Origin: Ypsolopha sequella
Lineage: Eukaryota > Arthropoda > Insecta > Lepidoptera > Ypsolophidae
Length of the DNA stretch: 64,000 bases
Direction: 5' to 3'
Assembly (NCBI GenBank): GCA_934047225.1
Contig: OW203988.1
Span: forward strand, 868,001 to 932,000
Shown here: piece by piece, positions 1 through 10,745 of the stretch
Layout of the letters: each line of letters begins with the position of its first letter
Numbering within the stretch: the first letter of the stretch is position 1
Translations under genes and position numbers: made by a program
The notes under the pieces: generated by a model
Told to the model about the DNA's origin: nothing
Seen by the model: the letters and a program-made list of their open reading frames with translations, nothing else
The model's database searches: none

Positions 1-3000
1 GGTCACCCACCGATTCCTCTTGCTGATCGAGAATATCACACACCAGCTCCGGTTGATCTAATACTAGGATCTGACGTTCTTGGTCAAGTGTTAGACGGAA
101 CCAAGGTTTCGCTCGGCCCTGGCAAGCCCATAGCCTTCGGCACGATATTTGATTTTACATTGATAGGACTTTTCGAAAGTTTACATACCTCACCCACGAA
201 TCAGGTCAATTCAGTTCACATTGTCGGCTCTCACACGGACTCAGAGCATTCCACTCATGACATTCACAAAAGTCTTGAGAGGTTTTGGGAATCCGAGGAA
301 CCCCAAACCTACAAGCATACCAGCCCATTAGAGGAACAGTGTGAGGACATTTTCCGCACCACAACTACTCGTGAACCATCAGGTCAATATATGGTTACAC
401 TGCCCTTTCTGCACAACGCGCCGTTATTAGGTTCCACTCATGCTATTGCGCTACGCAGGTTTCTCAATTTAGAGAAGAAGCTGCTAGCGAACCCGCCCTT
501 CCGCTCGAAATACGTAGAATTCATGTCAGATTACATAAAATTGGGACATATGTCGCCGTGTCACCCCAATACCTTTGCTCATAAATCCCATTTCTATATC
601 CCACATCATGGCATATTCAAGCCAGGATCAGAAAAGTTACGCTGCGTCTTTGACGGAAGTTGTAAAAGCTCAAATGGCGTCAATTTAAATGATTGTCTTC
701 ATACAGGTCCAGCTCTTCAACAAGATATTGTTGACATTATCATGTCCTTCAGGATCCACTCACAAGTTTTCAGCACAGACATCCGAATGATGTTCAGAAA
801 TATACTCATTCACCCAGAGCAAAGACCTTTTCAACTCATTCTCTGGCGGTCTTCACCCGACCAGCCCCTGCTCACGTATGCCCTTAATACCGTCACATAT
901 GGATTAAGGTCCAGCCCATACCATGCCATCCGCACTTTACTCCAATTGGCTGATGACGAAGGTCATCGCTACCCCCACGCTGCTCAGGTCCTCCGCAAAT
1001 CAATATTTGTGGACGACATTCTCTCAGGTGCAGATTCTGTGGAATCTGCTCAGTCGCTCCAAAGCGATCTGATTGAGTTACTCGCCCTAGGTGGCTTCCA
1101 GCTCAGTAAATGGACCTCCAACTCGCCCCAGCTCCTTGAACGGTTCCCAGATGACCAGTGTGACATGCCCAAGGACTTTGACTTCAGTCCCGACTCTAAT
1201 TCCATTAATGTTCTGGGAATACAGTGGATTCCTCAAACTGATGAGTTCACTTATCGCATTTCTCTGCCCACTCATGCTCAAGTCACAAAGCGCTCCATTC
1301 TCAGTACAGTAGCATCTCTCTATGACCCCAATGGCTGGGTTACTCCAGTCATCTTCCGCGCAAAGATTCTTCTGCAGAAGCTTTGGCTTCTGAAAATAGG
1401 ATGGGATGAGCCTATCTCTGAAGAAGTCCACACAGAGTGGCAACACATTTCAGAGGATCTTCCTCAGCTCTCAAACCTCCGTTTACCTCGACACATTTGT
1501 AAGTATAAGCCCACGTCTACTTACTCACTTCACGGGTTCGCGGACGCATCAGAGGCTGGCTTTGGTGCCGTTATCTATCTTCATGAGCGCAATACCACTG
1601 GACATGTCAATGTACACCTAATCATTGGCAAGTCCAAGGTCGCACCCATTAAGACTCGCCTCTCAATCCCGAAATTGGAGTTGTCAGCCGCGACTCTTTT
1701 ATCTCAGCTCATGACTCGAGTGTCAGCCCAACTGTCAGCTCATATACCCATTCAAACACACACATGCTGGTCAGATAGCACAATAGTTTTGGCATGGCTC
1801 AATACCCGACCTCACCGATTACAGACTTTCGAGGCCAATCGAGTGGCTAAGATCACAGCTACTTCAACTAGCAATACGTGGAGGCATGTGCCCACGAACC
1901 TCAACCCTGCTGACTGTGCAAGCAGAGGCATGTCTGCCCAGTCTCTCTCACTTCATGACCTTTGGTGGTCACCCAGTTGGCTCAAAGAACCTACCTGCAC
2001 TTGGCCCAAGTTGCCACCCGCTCTAGGCCATCATGCTCTCCCAGGCCTTACGCCCAAAAAAGTACCAGCACACATAGCAGTCCTAGATATCGATCTGGAC
2101 TTGCTCACTCGCTACAGCTCACTTGACAAGCTCGTCGGAGTGACGGCTTGTATTCAAAGGTTCATATTCAATTGTCGGCACAGCCCAGATGCACGGCGCT
2201 CTGTTCCGTTGACAGCTAATGAACGCAGGGACGCTCTGTTGCACTGGGTCCGCTCTGTTCAGCACAATGAGTTTGCTGAAGACATTAATCGTATCCAGAC
2301 TGATAAAGTTTGTCCCGTTCGGCTCCAGCGCCTCTCGCCCTTCATAAAGGACGGCCTCTTGAGAGTCGGTGGTCGTCTCTCTCACGCGTCAATTAGGTAT
2401 GACGCTCAACACCCACTCATTCTACCCAGCTCAAGTCCGCTCGTAGATCTCATCATAGACCACTATTACAAAATACACTGCCACCCTGGAGCTGACACAT
2501 TACACGCCATATTACGCCAGCAGTACTGGATTCTGTCCGCTCGTCGTATTATTAGACACCGCGTGTTTAAATGTATTAGATGTTTCCGGTGCCGCGCTCA
2601 GCCCAAGGCTCCGCTCATGGCTGATCTCCCAGTAGACAGAGTTACTCCTCAGCCAGTTTTTAGTCACGTCACGACGGACTTTGCTGGCCACTTCTTCGTT
2701 AAATCCAGCACGTTGCGGAACGCGAAACTCATAAAGGCGTACTTTTGTATTTTCTTTTGCCTCGCAACAAAGGCGGTTCATTTGGAACCAGTCTCTGCAC
2801 TCACAACGGAAGCGTTCTTTGCGGCATTGCAACGTTTTATCTCACGTCGCGGTACTCCAGTTCTCATTCGCTCAGACTGCGGCACAAACTATGTAGGTGC
2901 TAGGAATCAGCTCATTGAAGTTCAGAACTTCCTCAGGTCAAACAATGATGCAATCACTCACAAGCTCGCGAATCAGCACATAACTTGGTTACTGAACCCG

Positions 3001-3645
3001 CCTAAAGGGCCTTGGTTCGGCGCTCTGCACGAAATAAACGTAAAATCCACCAAGCAACTACTTTATCGCGTGATAGGTGAACAGCACCTCACTTTTGAGG
3101 AATTCTCTACCCTTTTGGCTCGAATTGAGGCTGTACTCAACTCAAGACCCCTCTGCCCAATTTCATCCGACCCTACGGACTTTGAACCTCTCACGGCCGG
3201 ACATTTAATTATTGGTCGTCCGCTCACCGCTCTACCTGAGCAGTCTTTTGACGACAGACCCATATCTGCTCTTAAACGCTTTCAACTCATTCAAGCGCTC
3301 TCTCAGCGCTTTTGGACTCTCTGGTCCAGATCCTACCTCCATACCCTGCAAACCCGCTCCAAATGGCTCTCCCCTTCTCCCCCTCCTCAAGTGGGTGAAC
3401 TGGTCCTCATCAAAGAGGATGACCTGCCTCCGCTCCAATGGAAGTTGGGGAGAATTCTCCGCACGATGCCTGGCAAGGATGGAGTGATCCGAGTTGTGGA
3501 TCTGGACACAGCCCATGGAAATCTGCGACGACCTGTGTTCAAGATAGCCAGGCTGCCGTTGGATTCAGCTCAAGAGGAGTCGCAGCCCCGGCCCCCCCAG
3601 GATGTTCACGCCACCAGCGTGACGTTCGCGCATGCGCATGACTAA
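1..3645 (+). CDS. BEL/Pao retrotransposon pol polyprotein, 5' end outside window
   Basis: The frame is open from base 1 to the TAA at 3643-3645 (about 1,214 codons), so the protein enters from upstream and the first GTG/ATG codons are not real starts. Domains in order: end of the aspartic protease (DLILGSDV, about bases 55-78); reverse transcriptase with motif A in FSTDIRMMF and the catalytic FVDD at 1006-1017; RNase H (FADASEAGFG, then SDSTIVLAW and ADCASRG); integrase zinc finger (HCHPG then CIRCFRC); integrase core with D in TTDFAG, D in RSDCGTNYVG and E in GALHEINVK; C-terminal GELVLIKEDDLPPLQWKLGR segment. Order and motifs are those of BEL/Pao elements, where Pol copies the RNA in the particle and integrates the cDNA. 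All expected catalytic acids are visible and there is no stop. The last 14 codons lie inside the 3' LTR. Class is confident; activity cannot be judged because gag and the 5' LTR lie outside. Confidence 0.93.
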   Translation, partial: GHPPIPLADREYHTPAPVDLILGSDVLGQVLDGTKVSLGPGKPIAFGTIFDFTLIGLFESLHTSPTNQVNSVHIVGSHTDSEHSTHDIHKSLERFWESEEPQTYKHTSPLEEQCEDIFRTTTTREPSGQYMVTLPFLHNAPLLGSTHAIALRRFLNLEKKLLANPPFRSKYVEFMSDYIKLGHMSPCHPNTFAHKSHFYIPHHGIFKPGSEKLRCVFDGSCKSSNGVNLNDCLHTGPALQQDIVDIIMSFRIHSQVFSTDIRMMFRNILIHPEQRPFQLILWRSSPDQPLLTYALNTVTYGLRSSPYHAIRTLLQLADDEGHRYPHAAQVLRKSIFVDDILSGADSVESAQSLQSDLIELLALGGFQLSKWTSNSPQLLERFPDDQCDMPKDFDFSPDSNSINVLGIQWIPQTDEFTYRISLPTHAQVTKRSILSTVASLYDPNGWVTPVIFRAKILLQKLWLLKIGWDEPISEEVHTEWQHISEDLPQLSNLRLPRHICKYKPTSTYSLHGFADASEAGFGAVIYLHERNTTGHVNVHLIIGKSKVAPIKTRLSIPKLELSAATLLSQLMTRVSAQLSAHIPIQTHTCWSDSTIVLAWLNTRPHRLQTFEANRVAKITATSTSNTWRHVPTNLNPADCASRGMSAQSLSLHDLWWSPSWLKEPTCTWPKLPPALGHHALPGLTPKKVPAHIAVLDIDLDLLTRYSSLDKLVGVTACIQRFIFNCRHSPDARRSVPLTANERRDALLHWVRSVQHNEFAEDINRIQTDKVCPVRLQRLSPFIKDGLLRVGGRLSHASIRYDAQHPLILPSSSPLVDLIIDHYYKIHCHPGADTLHAILRQQYWILSARRIIRHRVFKCIRCFRCRAQPKAPLMADLPVDRVTPQPVFSHVTTDFAGHFFVKSSTLRNAKLIKAYFCIFFCLATKAVHLEPVSALTTEAFFAALQRFISRRGTPVLIRSDCGTNYVGARNQLIEVQNFLRSNNDAITHKLANQHITWLLNPPKGPWFGALHEINVKSTKQLLYRVIGEQHLTFEEFSTLLARIEAVLNSRPLCPISSDPTDFEPLTAGHLIIGRPLTALPEQSFDDRPISALKRFQLIQALSQRFWTLWSRSYLHTLQTRSKWLSPSPPPQVGELVLIKEDDLPPLQWKLGRILRTMPGKDGVIRVVDLDTAHGNLRRPVFKIARLPLDSAQEESQPRPPQDVHATSVTFAHAHD

Positions 3646-4066
3646 TTTCGCGGCGCAGCGCTGGCGCCACCTCGCACGCCAGTGACCGCTCCTCTTCCGC
3701 GCGGGACGTCGTCCAAACCACACGTGTGCACACTCGCGCCGCCAGCCCAACAATATCGCGTACCTACCAGTGTTGTGTTCACATTATATACCAGTGTTGT
3801 GTTCACATTACTCCAAGACAATCCTGCACATTCCTGCCCAAGGCGCCAGCTCCATCAGCCCAACAAGGAGGGACGCCACGCGGCGCATTTGTCGGCCCAT
3901 CCCCAATCATCATCAAAGGTCAGTCAGTTTACCCACAATTCTCCAATCAATACTCAAATCCCATCAGCTCTGCATTCCTGTAACCTCGCGGTTACAGTTT
4001 CTTTTTTGTAAACGCGCCAATAAATTTATTTTCTATCTTCTTTCTTTAAAAAAATATATTGTAACA
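3603..4066 (+). mobile_element. 3' LTR of the first BEL/Pao element
   Basis: The segment starts TGTTCACGCC and ends TTGTAACA, giving the TGTT...AACA termini expected of an LTR, and it lies directly after pol, whose stop it contains. A polyadenylation signal AATAAA sits at 4019-4024. The bases just before it are a C-run followed by AGGA, not the usual G-rich polypurine tract. The length of 464 bp cannot be checked against the 5' LTR, which is off-window. The next bases (4067-4071, TAATA) are the candidate target duplication. Confidence 0.7.
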
Positions 4067-4076
4067 TAATATCATC

Positions 4077-5274
4077 GAAATGTTTGATGATCGTAGATAA
4101 ACTATTGCAATATGTATCCAACTGGACACAATTAGCTATTGGGACACGAGTGCTTGTTTACGAAATGTTTGATGATCGTAGATAAACTATTGTAATATGT
4201 ATCCAACTGAACACAATTAGCTATTGGGACACGAGTGCTTGTTTACGAAATGTTTGATGATCGTAGATAAACTATTGTAATATGTATCCAACTGGACACA
4301 ATTAGCTATTGGGACACGAGTGCTTGTTTACGAAATGTTTGATGATCGTAGATAAACTATTGTAATATGTATCCAACTGGACACAATTAGCTATTGGGAC
4401 ACGAGTGCTTGTTTACGAAATGTTTGATGATCGTAGATAAACTATTGTAATATGTATCCAACTGGACACAATTAGCTATTGGGACACGAGTGCTTGTTTA
4501 CGAAATGTTTGATGATCGTAGATAAACTATTGTAATATGTATCCAACTGGACACAATTAGCTATTGGGACACGAGTGCTTGTTTACGAAATGTTTGATGA
4601 TCGTAAATAAAATATTGTAATATGTATCCAACTGGACACAATTTGCTATTGGGACACGAGTGCTTGTTTACGAAATGTTTGATGATCGTAGATAAACTAT
4701 TGTAATATGTATCCAACTGGACACAATTAGCTATTGGGACACGAGTGCTTGTTTACGAAATGTTTGATGATCGTAGATAAACTATTGTAATATGTATCCA
4801 ACTGGACACAATTAGCTATTGGGACACGAGTGCTTGTTTACGAAATGTTTGATGAACGTAGATAAACTATTGTAATATGTATCCAACTGGACACAATTAG
4901 CTATTGGGACACGAGTGCTTGTTTACGAAATGTTTGATGATCGTAGATAAACTATTGAAATATGTATCCAACTGGACACAATTAGCTATTGGGACACGAG
5001 TGCTTGTTTACGAAATGTTTGATGAACGTAGATAAACTATTGTAATATGTATCCAACTGGACACAATTAGCTATTGGGACACGAGTGCTTGTTTACGAAA
5101 TGTTTGATGATCGTAGATAAACTATTGAAATATGTATCCAACTGGACACAATTAGCTATTGGGACACGAGTGCTTGTTTACAAAATGTTTGATGATCGTA
5201 GATAAACTATTGTAATATGTATCCAACTGGACAAAATTAGCTATTGGGACACGAGTGCTTGTTTACGAAAAGAA
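4077..5274 (+). repeat. 85-bp tandem repeat, about 14 copies
   Basis: The period was measured directly: GAAATGTTTGATGATCG recurs at 4077, 4162, 4247 and so on every 85 bases. Copies differ by only a few substitutions, for example GATGATC versus GATGAAC near 4854 and TGTAATATG versus TGAAATATG near 4957. Each monomer ends in ATTGGGACACGAGTGCTTG. The array begins 10 bases after the BEL LTR and ends in a hairpin. Related single-copy sequence occurs at 43477-43530 and 49268-49400, so the monomer derives from a dispersed element. No coding potential. Confidence 0.95.
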
Positions 5275-5299
5275 CGAAGATAAGCACTCGTGTCCCAAT
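5243..5299. repeat. 18-bp perfect inverted repeat closing the 85-bp array
   Basis: ATTGGGACACGAGTGCTT at 5243-5260 is followed after 21 bases by its exact reverse complement at 5282-5299. The left arm belongs to the last tandem monomer and the right arm to flanking DNA. The same fold occurs less perfectly at 49270-49350, suggesting the hairpin is the terminus of the source element. Confidence 0.9.
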
Positions 5300-6490
5300 G
5301 ACTCTCATTGTTATACTATTGTTATTAGAACACACATTTTTGAAGTTTTCGCAAGTTTGAGGGATTATTTAATTTTTTTTAGTCCGTGTTATAACCGCTT
5401 ATTGCCCTTACCACTAAAATATCTTAAGTTTCGTTATAAATGTAGGTACTTACTGTGAAGCGTCAAGATTTTTTTTTGTTACATTTGCAATAGGGAGTGT
5501 TATTGAATAATTGCATAAGTACAACATCATCTGAAAAAATGACGTATTTTTTAGCTTTTTTATTGATTGAATTTTTATTTTTTTAACATATTTTATACCT
5601 CTATATACTATTCCAGATTCTATAGGTATATATTTGTAACTTTCTTTCACAAACACATAACATTTTATTTAAGATAAGAGCTTTATTTCAGTCGTTTAAA
5701 GTGTCAGCTTTATTGTAGCAGCGAGTACAAAACACTACAACTATCGGCAGAACCAGCTCACATGCAACCGAAACTGTTATCGAACGGTAAACCATAACTT
5801 CACGGATGACGTCAGACTTGAAGCGTGATGAAACTGATTTCAGCCGCAGGATATTTATTCGAAAATCACAGCTAAAATATAGGTATATGGTTGGATATTG
5901 TAAAATCGTTGCGTTGTATTCTACACATGTGCACTACTTGTACTGAATGCACAATGTATTTCACACGCATTATGACGACCATCACGGCCGTGCTCGCGTT
6001 GTGTCGACCACATCGCACGCTGCGACATGCATTGCGCACACATTGCTCGGCTCAGCCCGGCTCCTGGACATAATCGCGCATTACTGAAGATTAGCACAAA
6101 CCAGAGAGAAACAAGCTAAAAGTAACTACGTTTTATTTGAACCCATTGTGAATTATAATAGACAAAATTAATTCTGTTTTCGTTATTAAACAGAGCTTTT
6201 ATCTACTCCCATACTACAATAATGTAATTACAACATCAAAACTAGTTTATGTATATTGAAATTCCGTTCATATCAGAGCGCACTGCATTATGACGTCACT
6301 GATAGCTGTTCATAAATTAACAATTTCGTCAGCGTATTCAAGTTTCAATGCGTGCGACAGAGATAGCGACCCCTAGTTTATGAACGCGGCTCTTGATCTC
6401 CGGATAGCGCAAAATAGGAGAAAAAAACACTTTTCGCATAGACGCCATGGACGAAAGAAATAATTCCATAAATATTATTTTGAGCATTTA
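5300..6490. other. Non-coding stretch, no gene recognised
   Basis: AT-rich sequence with short, unconvincing open frames only. A block near 6278-6302 (GCGCACTGCATTATGACGTC) resembles 6768-6794 and may be an outer part of the duplication described at 6491-7030. Nothing else identifiable. Confidence 0.5.
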
Positions 6491-7030
6491 AGTGCAAGAA
6501 CCATACAAATACCATTAGTGGTATCAAAAAAATAACCAATTTTAATTAATTTTAGTCTAAAACAGCTTGAATTTGAACAATATTTTCCATGCTGTTTGTT
6601 ATACGCAAGAATAATGTTCTTAAATGAAGTTATTCTTTATAGTTTAACTAACAATATTACAGTTTTTTCATAACTTTAAAACATACCGTTTAAGGAGCAT
6701 GTAGTCGCCAACGACCTTGAGTCGACCTGTGTCGGTACAAATATCGACAGAAATAAGGTTTATAGCAGCGCGCACCGCATAACAACGTCACTGGGTCTCC
6801 AACTGGCGCAAAATATCTTGTATTTTAGTGCAAGAACCATTCAATACCATTAGTGATTCTAAGGATATAACCAATTTTACTTAAATTTACTGTAATTTTA
6901 GCTTGAATTTAAACAATATTTTCATGCTGTTTTTTATACGCGAGAATAATTTCCTTCCATGAGGTTTTTTTTTAGTTTAACAATCAGTATGCACATGTTT
7001 TTTCCTTACTTTTTAAACATACCGTTTAAG
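6491..7030 (+). repeat. Diverged direct duplication of about 205 bp
   Basis: Bases 6491-6695 and 6827-7030 align from AGTGCAAGAACCAT to ACATACCGTTTAAG with scattered substitutions and small indels, at an offset of about 336 bases. Both copies contain the ACAATATTTTC / ATGCTGTTTKTTATACGC block. The divergence implies an old duplication or two copies of one dispersed element. No protein is encoded. Confidence 0.75.
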
Positions 7031-7161
7031 AGAAATAACTTCATCAATAGAGTCATTTTCGGATGACGCTGGGAAGAGGCACCTTAAACCATGCCCTCTT
7101 TAGTCGTTTTCACTTCTGATTGGTCTCAGGTATGTAGTACATATTAATTCTATGGTCAGGT

Positions 7162-7630
7162 CAATGACATGAATCAATGACGTGAACCAATGACGTGAAC
7201 CAATGACATGAACCAATGACGTGAACCAATGACATGAACCAATGACGTGAACCAATGACATGAACCAATGACATGAACCAATGACGTGAACCAATGACAT
7301 GAATCAATGACGTGAACCAATGACGTGAACCAATGACATGAACCAGTGACGTGAACCAATGACGTGAACCAATGACATGAATCAATGACGTGAACCAATG
7401 ACGTGAACCAATGACATGAACCAGTGACGTGAACCAATGACATGAATCAATGACGTGAACCAATGACGTGAACCAATGACATGAATCAATGACGTGAACC
7501 AATGACGTGAACCAATGACATGAACCAGTGACGTGAACCAATGACATGAATCAATAACGTGAACCAATGACGTGAACCAATGACATGAACCAGTGACGTG
7601 AACCAATGACATGAATCAATAACGTGAACC
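7162..7630 (+). repeat. 13-bp minisatellite, about 36 copies
   Basis: The unit is AATGACGTGAACC, alternating irregularly with AATGACATGAACC, AATGACATGAATC and AGTGACGTGAACC. ACGT and ACAT variants differ at a CpG, consistent with deamination. Because 13 is not a multiple of three and the unit has no minus-strand stop in any phase, all three minus frames stay open; this is an artefact of composition. One stray degenerate copy lies near 7819. Confidence 0.95.
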
Positions 7631-7817
7631 TCTGCATTATGCTGAGTTGAGGACCTTTACCACTACCACAGCACTTACATTATTTATTAGTTTCAGCTGT
7701 GTTTTTTTTTTCTTTTATAACTGTTTAATTGTAAAATGTGTATTTTTTGTTTTCTTTGTCGTGTAATGCTGTGGAAATGGAATAAAGAAGTTATCTATCT
7801 ATCTATTTGTCTATCTG
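7631..7817 (+). mobile_element. Probable 3' tail of a non-LTR retroposon
   Basis: A short non-coding segment ends in AATAAA (7781-7786) immediately followed by TATC repeats (7792-7817). AATAAAG followed by a simple repeat is the usual 3' end of insect CR1/RTE/Jockey-type elements and their SINEs. The 5' part is missing or abuts the 13-bp array. The class is inferred from tail structure only. Confidence 0.45.
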
Positions 7818-9469
7818 AACCAATGACACGAACGAACGATGTGATTTCAAGAAGCGTAAATTCATACCCGACGTATGGCAATAAGGCTCACGTTGGGAGA
7901 AACGCATTAGAATTGTTAAAAAGAGAGTTTACGAGGGTGAGTTTTCCAGTGTTTTAGTGAAACACCGTATTATCTGCCGTTAATCTGCAGTCAGTCACAC
8001 CAGGTAACAGTTAAGGGGTGCTTCGCTGATTTCACTTAATAAAAACAATTAAAAACGTGACAAGAGTGTCGTATTACCTGAGGGGATCTGCAAAATTAAT
8101 GGTAGGTCTACTGTAGGTATCTGATAGAGGAGGCCCGCACGGTTTGAGCACGTAGAATTGTTTAGCATTTTAGGAATTGAGAAAAACTTAACGTTAGGAC
8201 GGAATAATTTTCGGTAAAAAATGAGTAAAAGTGTGTTTGACTGCTCTGTTTACGTACCCAGGTAAATAAAATATTATTAAACCACATGTTCTACTGGTCA
8301 TATTGAACTGATTTCCAGATAAAACACGGAAAAAAAGAGAGTATAGGCAGTCATACCCATGAAGACTGCCAACTGCCGACAGAAGTGAAAACTTTACTGT
8401 CAAAATAGCATATCAGTGACGGTGACGCAAACCTATAAGATTTTCGTCTATTAAAATCGCCAAGCGCGCATAAAGAAGTTTTCACTTCAAAAACAAGTAA
8501 TACAAAAGTTTTTCGTACACGAGTACAATCACTAGTATCAGTTTCCAGAACCAAAAAGTTTTCTTTGTTACGTTTTACTTCATTAGTCCGCGCAACCAAA
8601 AGATGAAGCTAGTGCATGGTCGTCCAGATTATCATCCTACCCTCGTCGCTCAGCGGCAGGCGTCCATCTTGTGACGTCTCAATAAATATAAATCAAGAGT
8701 CGACTGCGGACGATCGATCTACATACCAGTATAGAAGAGTTCAACGGGAGCGCGAGCCGCCCGCCCCAGTGCACCGGTACACAACGGTTGTTTAATGTTA
8801 TTTATGGTGTTTTATACGATGAGGCTTTGTTTGGAGTTCCGTACCTCAAACACAGGGAATCTTTATAGGATTATTTTGTTGTCCGTATGTCAAGACCGAT
8901 AGTAAATTTTTACATGTAGACGAGAAGAATTCAGAATTACCACTGTCTTATAAAATGGCGCTTTCAATAAAACGCTCTGTAATAATTACACAATCAATAA
9001 GACGTTTCCAGTGAAGATCTCTACAAGTAAGTATTTGAAAGATGTGCCGTGACGTGCCCCCTCTGTCGATGGACATCACTCACGCGTCGAGTTACCTCGC
9101 GGGGACTATACCAGTACCACACACACACACACCCTCACACACACCCTAACATATTTGTCCTCATGTAGGACATTTAAGTCGTTTTATTTTTTTACTGGGT
9201 TTTAATCACTGATGTTGAGTACTTCTTTTTTAATTTTAAGTATGTACATATTATTATATTGTAACTGCGGGATAATAATGGATGGTATGATGAATGTGAG
9301 GTGATGACATTTTTGTCTTCAACAATATTTTATTACTCTGTGATCAATATGGAGAAAAAAAAGACATGGTCTTGCTAAGTTTCTTGCCCTTCTTCTTAGC
9401 AAGATTTATCGAATTATCTATGTTGTTTAATTGTATCCTATGTACGTGTATTATTTTATTAAATATAAG
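7818..9469. other. Non-coding stretch, no gene recognised
   Basis: No credible reading frame. A CpG-rich spot at about 8745-8780 (GCGCGAGCCGCCCGCCC), a GAGTTCCGTACC fragment of dispersed family A near 8836 and a CA-rich microsatellite at 9117-9148 are the only distinguishable features. A promoter or first exon of a distant gene near 8640-8780 cannot be excluded. Confidence 0.4.
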
Positions 9470-9656
9470 TAAGCCTAAACTTTAATATTATTAAAACTCA
9501 AATCATTATTACATATGGCTTCAACACTCACGTTTTATCCTAAGAACGACACTCGCCTTGATAATGCCGAAATTGTATCGGTGAAACGGTAGGCATAGTC
9601 AACAACAATCACACGTAAGTGTTCAAGCCGTATGTAATAATTATTAAGCCTAAACT
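9470..9656. mobile_element. Foldback insertion flanked by 13-bp direct repeats
   Basis: Inverted arms at 9501-9533 and 9613-9645 (left ATTACATATGGCTTCAACAC, right its near-complement) enclose about 80 bases. The unit is bracketed by the direct repeat TAAGCCTAAACTT at 9470-9482 and 9644-9656, which could be a target-site duplication. A 13-bp duplication fits target-primed insertion better than a cut-and-paste transposon. No coding sequence. Confidence 0.6.
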
Positions 9657-9830
9657 TGTATTTCTACATACAATATACTTACATACATACATACTCTAGA
9701 GACTACATATTTATATCAGCTACGAGCCGGAAACGCCTCTTTCACCTCTTCCACATTCATCAATCCAGTCATACAAGCTCTTCTATTCCAGGTACTTTTG
9801 ACATTGCCCTTCTTCAATATGTCACGAATT

Positions 9831-10393
9831 TGATCAGTATACGTTCTTCTAGGGCGGCCTGGTGGAGTTTTGATCAGTATACGTTCTTCTAGGGCGGCCT
9901 GGTGGAGTTTTGATCAGTATACGTTCTTCTAGGGCGGCCTGGTGGAGTTTTGATCAGTATACGTTCTTCTAGGGCGGCCTGGTGGAGTTTTGATCAGTAT
10001 ACGTTCTTCTAGGGCGGCCTGGTGGAGTTTTGATCAGTATACGTTCTTCTAGGGCGGCCTGGTGGAGTTTTGATCAGTATACGTTCTTCTAGGGCGGCCT
10101 GGTGGAGTTTTGATCAGTATACGTTCTTCTAGGGCGGCCTGGTGGAGTTTTGATCAGTATACGTTCTTCTAGGGCGGCCTGGTGGAGTTTTGATCAGTAT
10201 ACGTTCTTCTAGGGCGGCCTGGTGGAGTTTTGATCAGTATACGTTCTTCTAGGGCGGCCTGGTGGAGTTTTGATCAGTATACGTTCTTCTAGGGCGGCCT
10301 GGTGGAGTTTTGATCAGTATACGTTCTTCTAGGGCGGCCTGGTGGAGTTTTGATCAGTATACGTTCTTCTAGGGCGGCCTGGTGGAGTTTTGC
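9831..10393 (+). repeat. 40-bp tandem repeat, 14 nearly identical copies, derived from RT coding sequence
   Basis: TGATCAGTATACGTTCTTCT recurs exactly every 40 bases and I see no difference between copies. Read on the minus strand the unit is the segment encoding GKTPPGRPRRTYTDQ of the surrounding RTE remnant, whose sequence continues on both sides. The array is therefore a coding-sequence segment amplified in place. Forty is not a multiple of three, so the frame is destroyed. Confidence 0.95.
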
Positions 10394-10439
10394 CTTCGAC
10401 TTGCGCACCATACATTTTTTCGTCACTCTACATGTCTAA

Positions 10440-10745
10440 ACCACCGAAATATTCCTTTTTAGAGTTCCGTACCCAAAGGGTAACCAACGGGACCATATTA
10501 CTAAGACTCCGCTGTCCATCTGTCACCAGGCTGTATCTCATGAACCGTGATAATTAGACAGTTGAAATTTTCACAAAAGATATATTTCTGTTGCCGCTAT
10601 AACAACAAATACAAAAAAATAAAATAAAATAAATATATAAAGTGGCTCCCATACAACAAACGGGATTTTTTTGCCGTTTTTATATATAATGGTACGGAAC
10701 CCTCGGTGCACGAGTCCGACTCGCTCTTAGCCGATTTTTCTATTC
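10440..10745 (-). mobile_element. Dispersed family A copy (GGTTCCGTACC / GAGTCNGACTCGC repeat)
   Basis: The copy runs from AGAGTTCCGTACCCAAAGGG to TGGTACGGAACCCTCGGTGC followed by GAGTCCGACTCGCTC and TTAGCCGATTTTT. The inner text (AAGACTCCGCTGTCCATCTG, GTATCTCATGAACCGTGATA) is one I recognise as a widespread lepidopteran interspersed repeat. It interrupts the RTE remnant, so it arrived later. Its class (SINE, MITE or Helitron-like) cannot be settled here. Confidence 0.75.

Noticed and set aside
1087..1446. Antisense and shifted open frames inside the BEL pol genes (also 15160-15480, 17054-17305)
   Set aside because: Shadows of the well-supported pol frame.
4077..5274. CRISPR-like appearance of evenly repeated sequence
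   Set aside because: Repeats are directly adjacent with no unique spacers, and the context is a eukaryotic transposon-rich region.
7100..7612. Minus-strand frames with a repeating SLVHVTGSCHWF-type peptide
   Set aside because: Open in every phase because the 13-bp unit lacks stops; no flanking gene structure.
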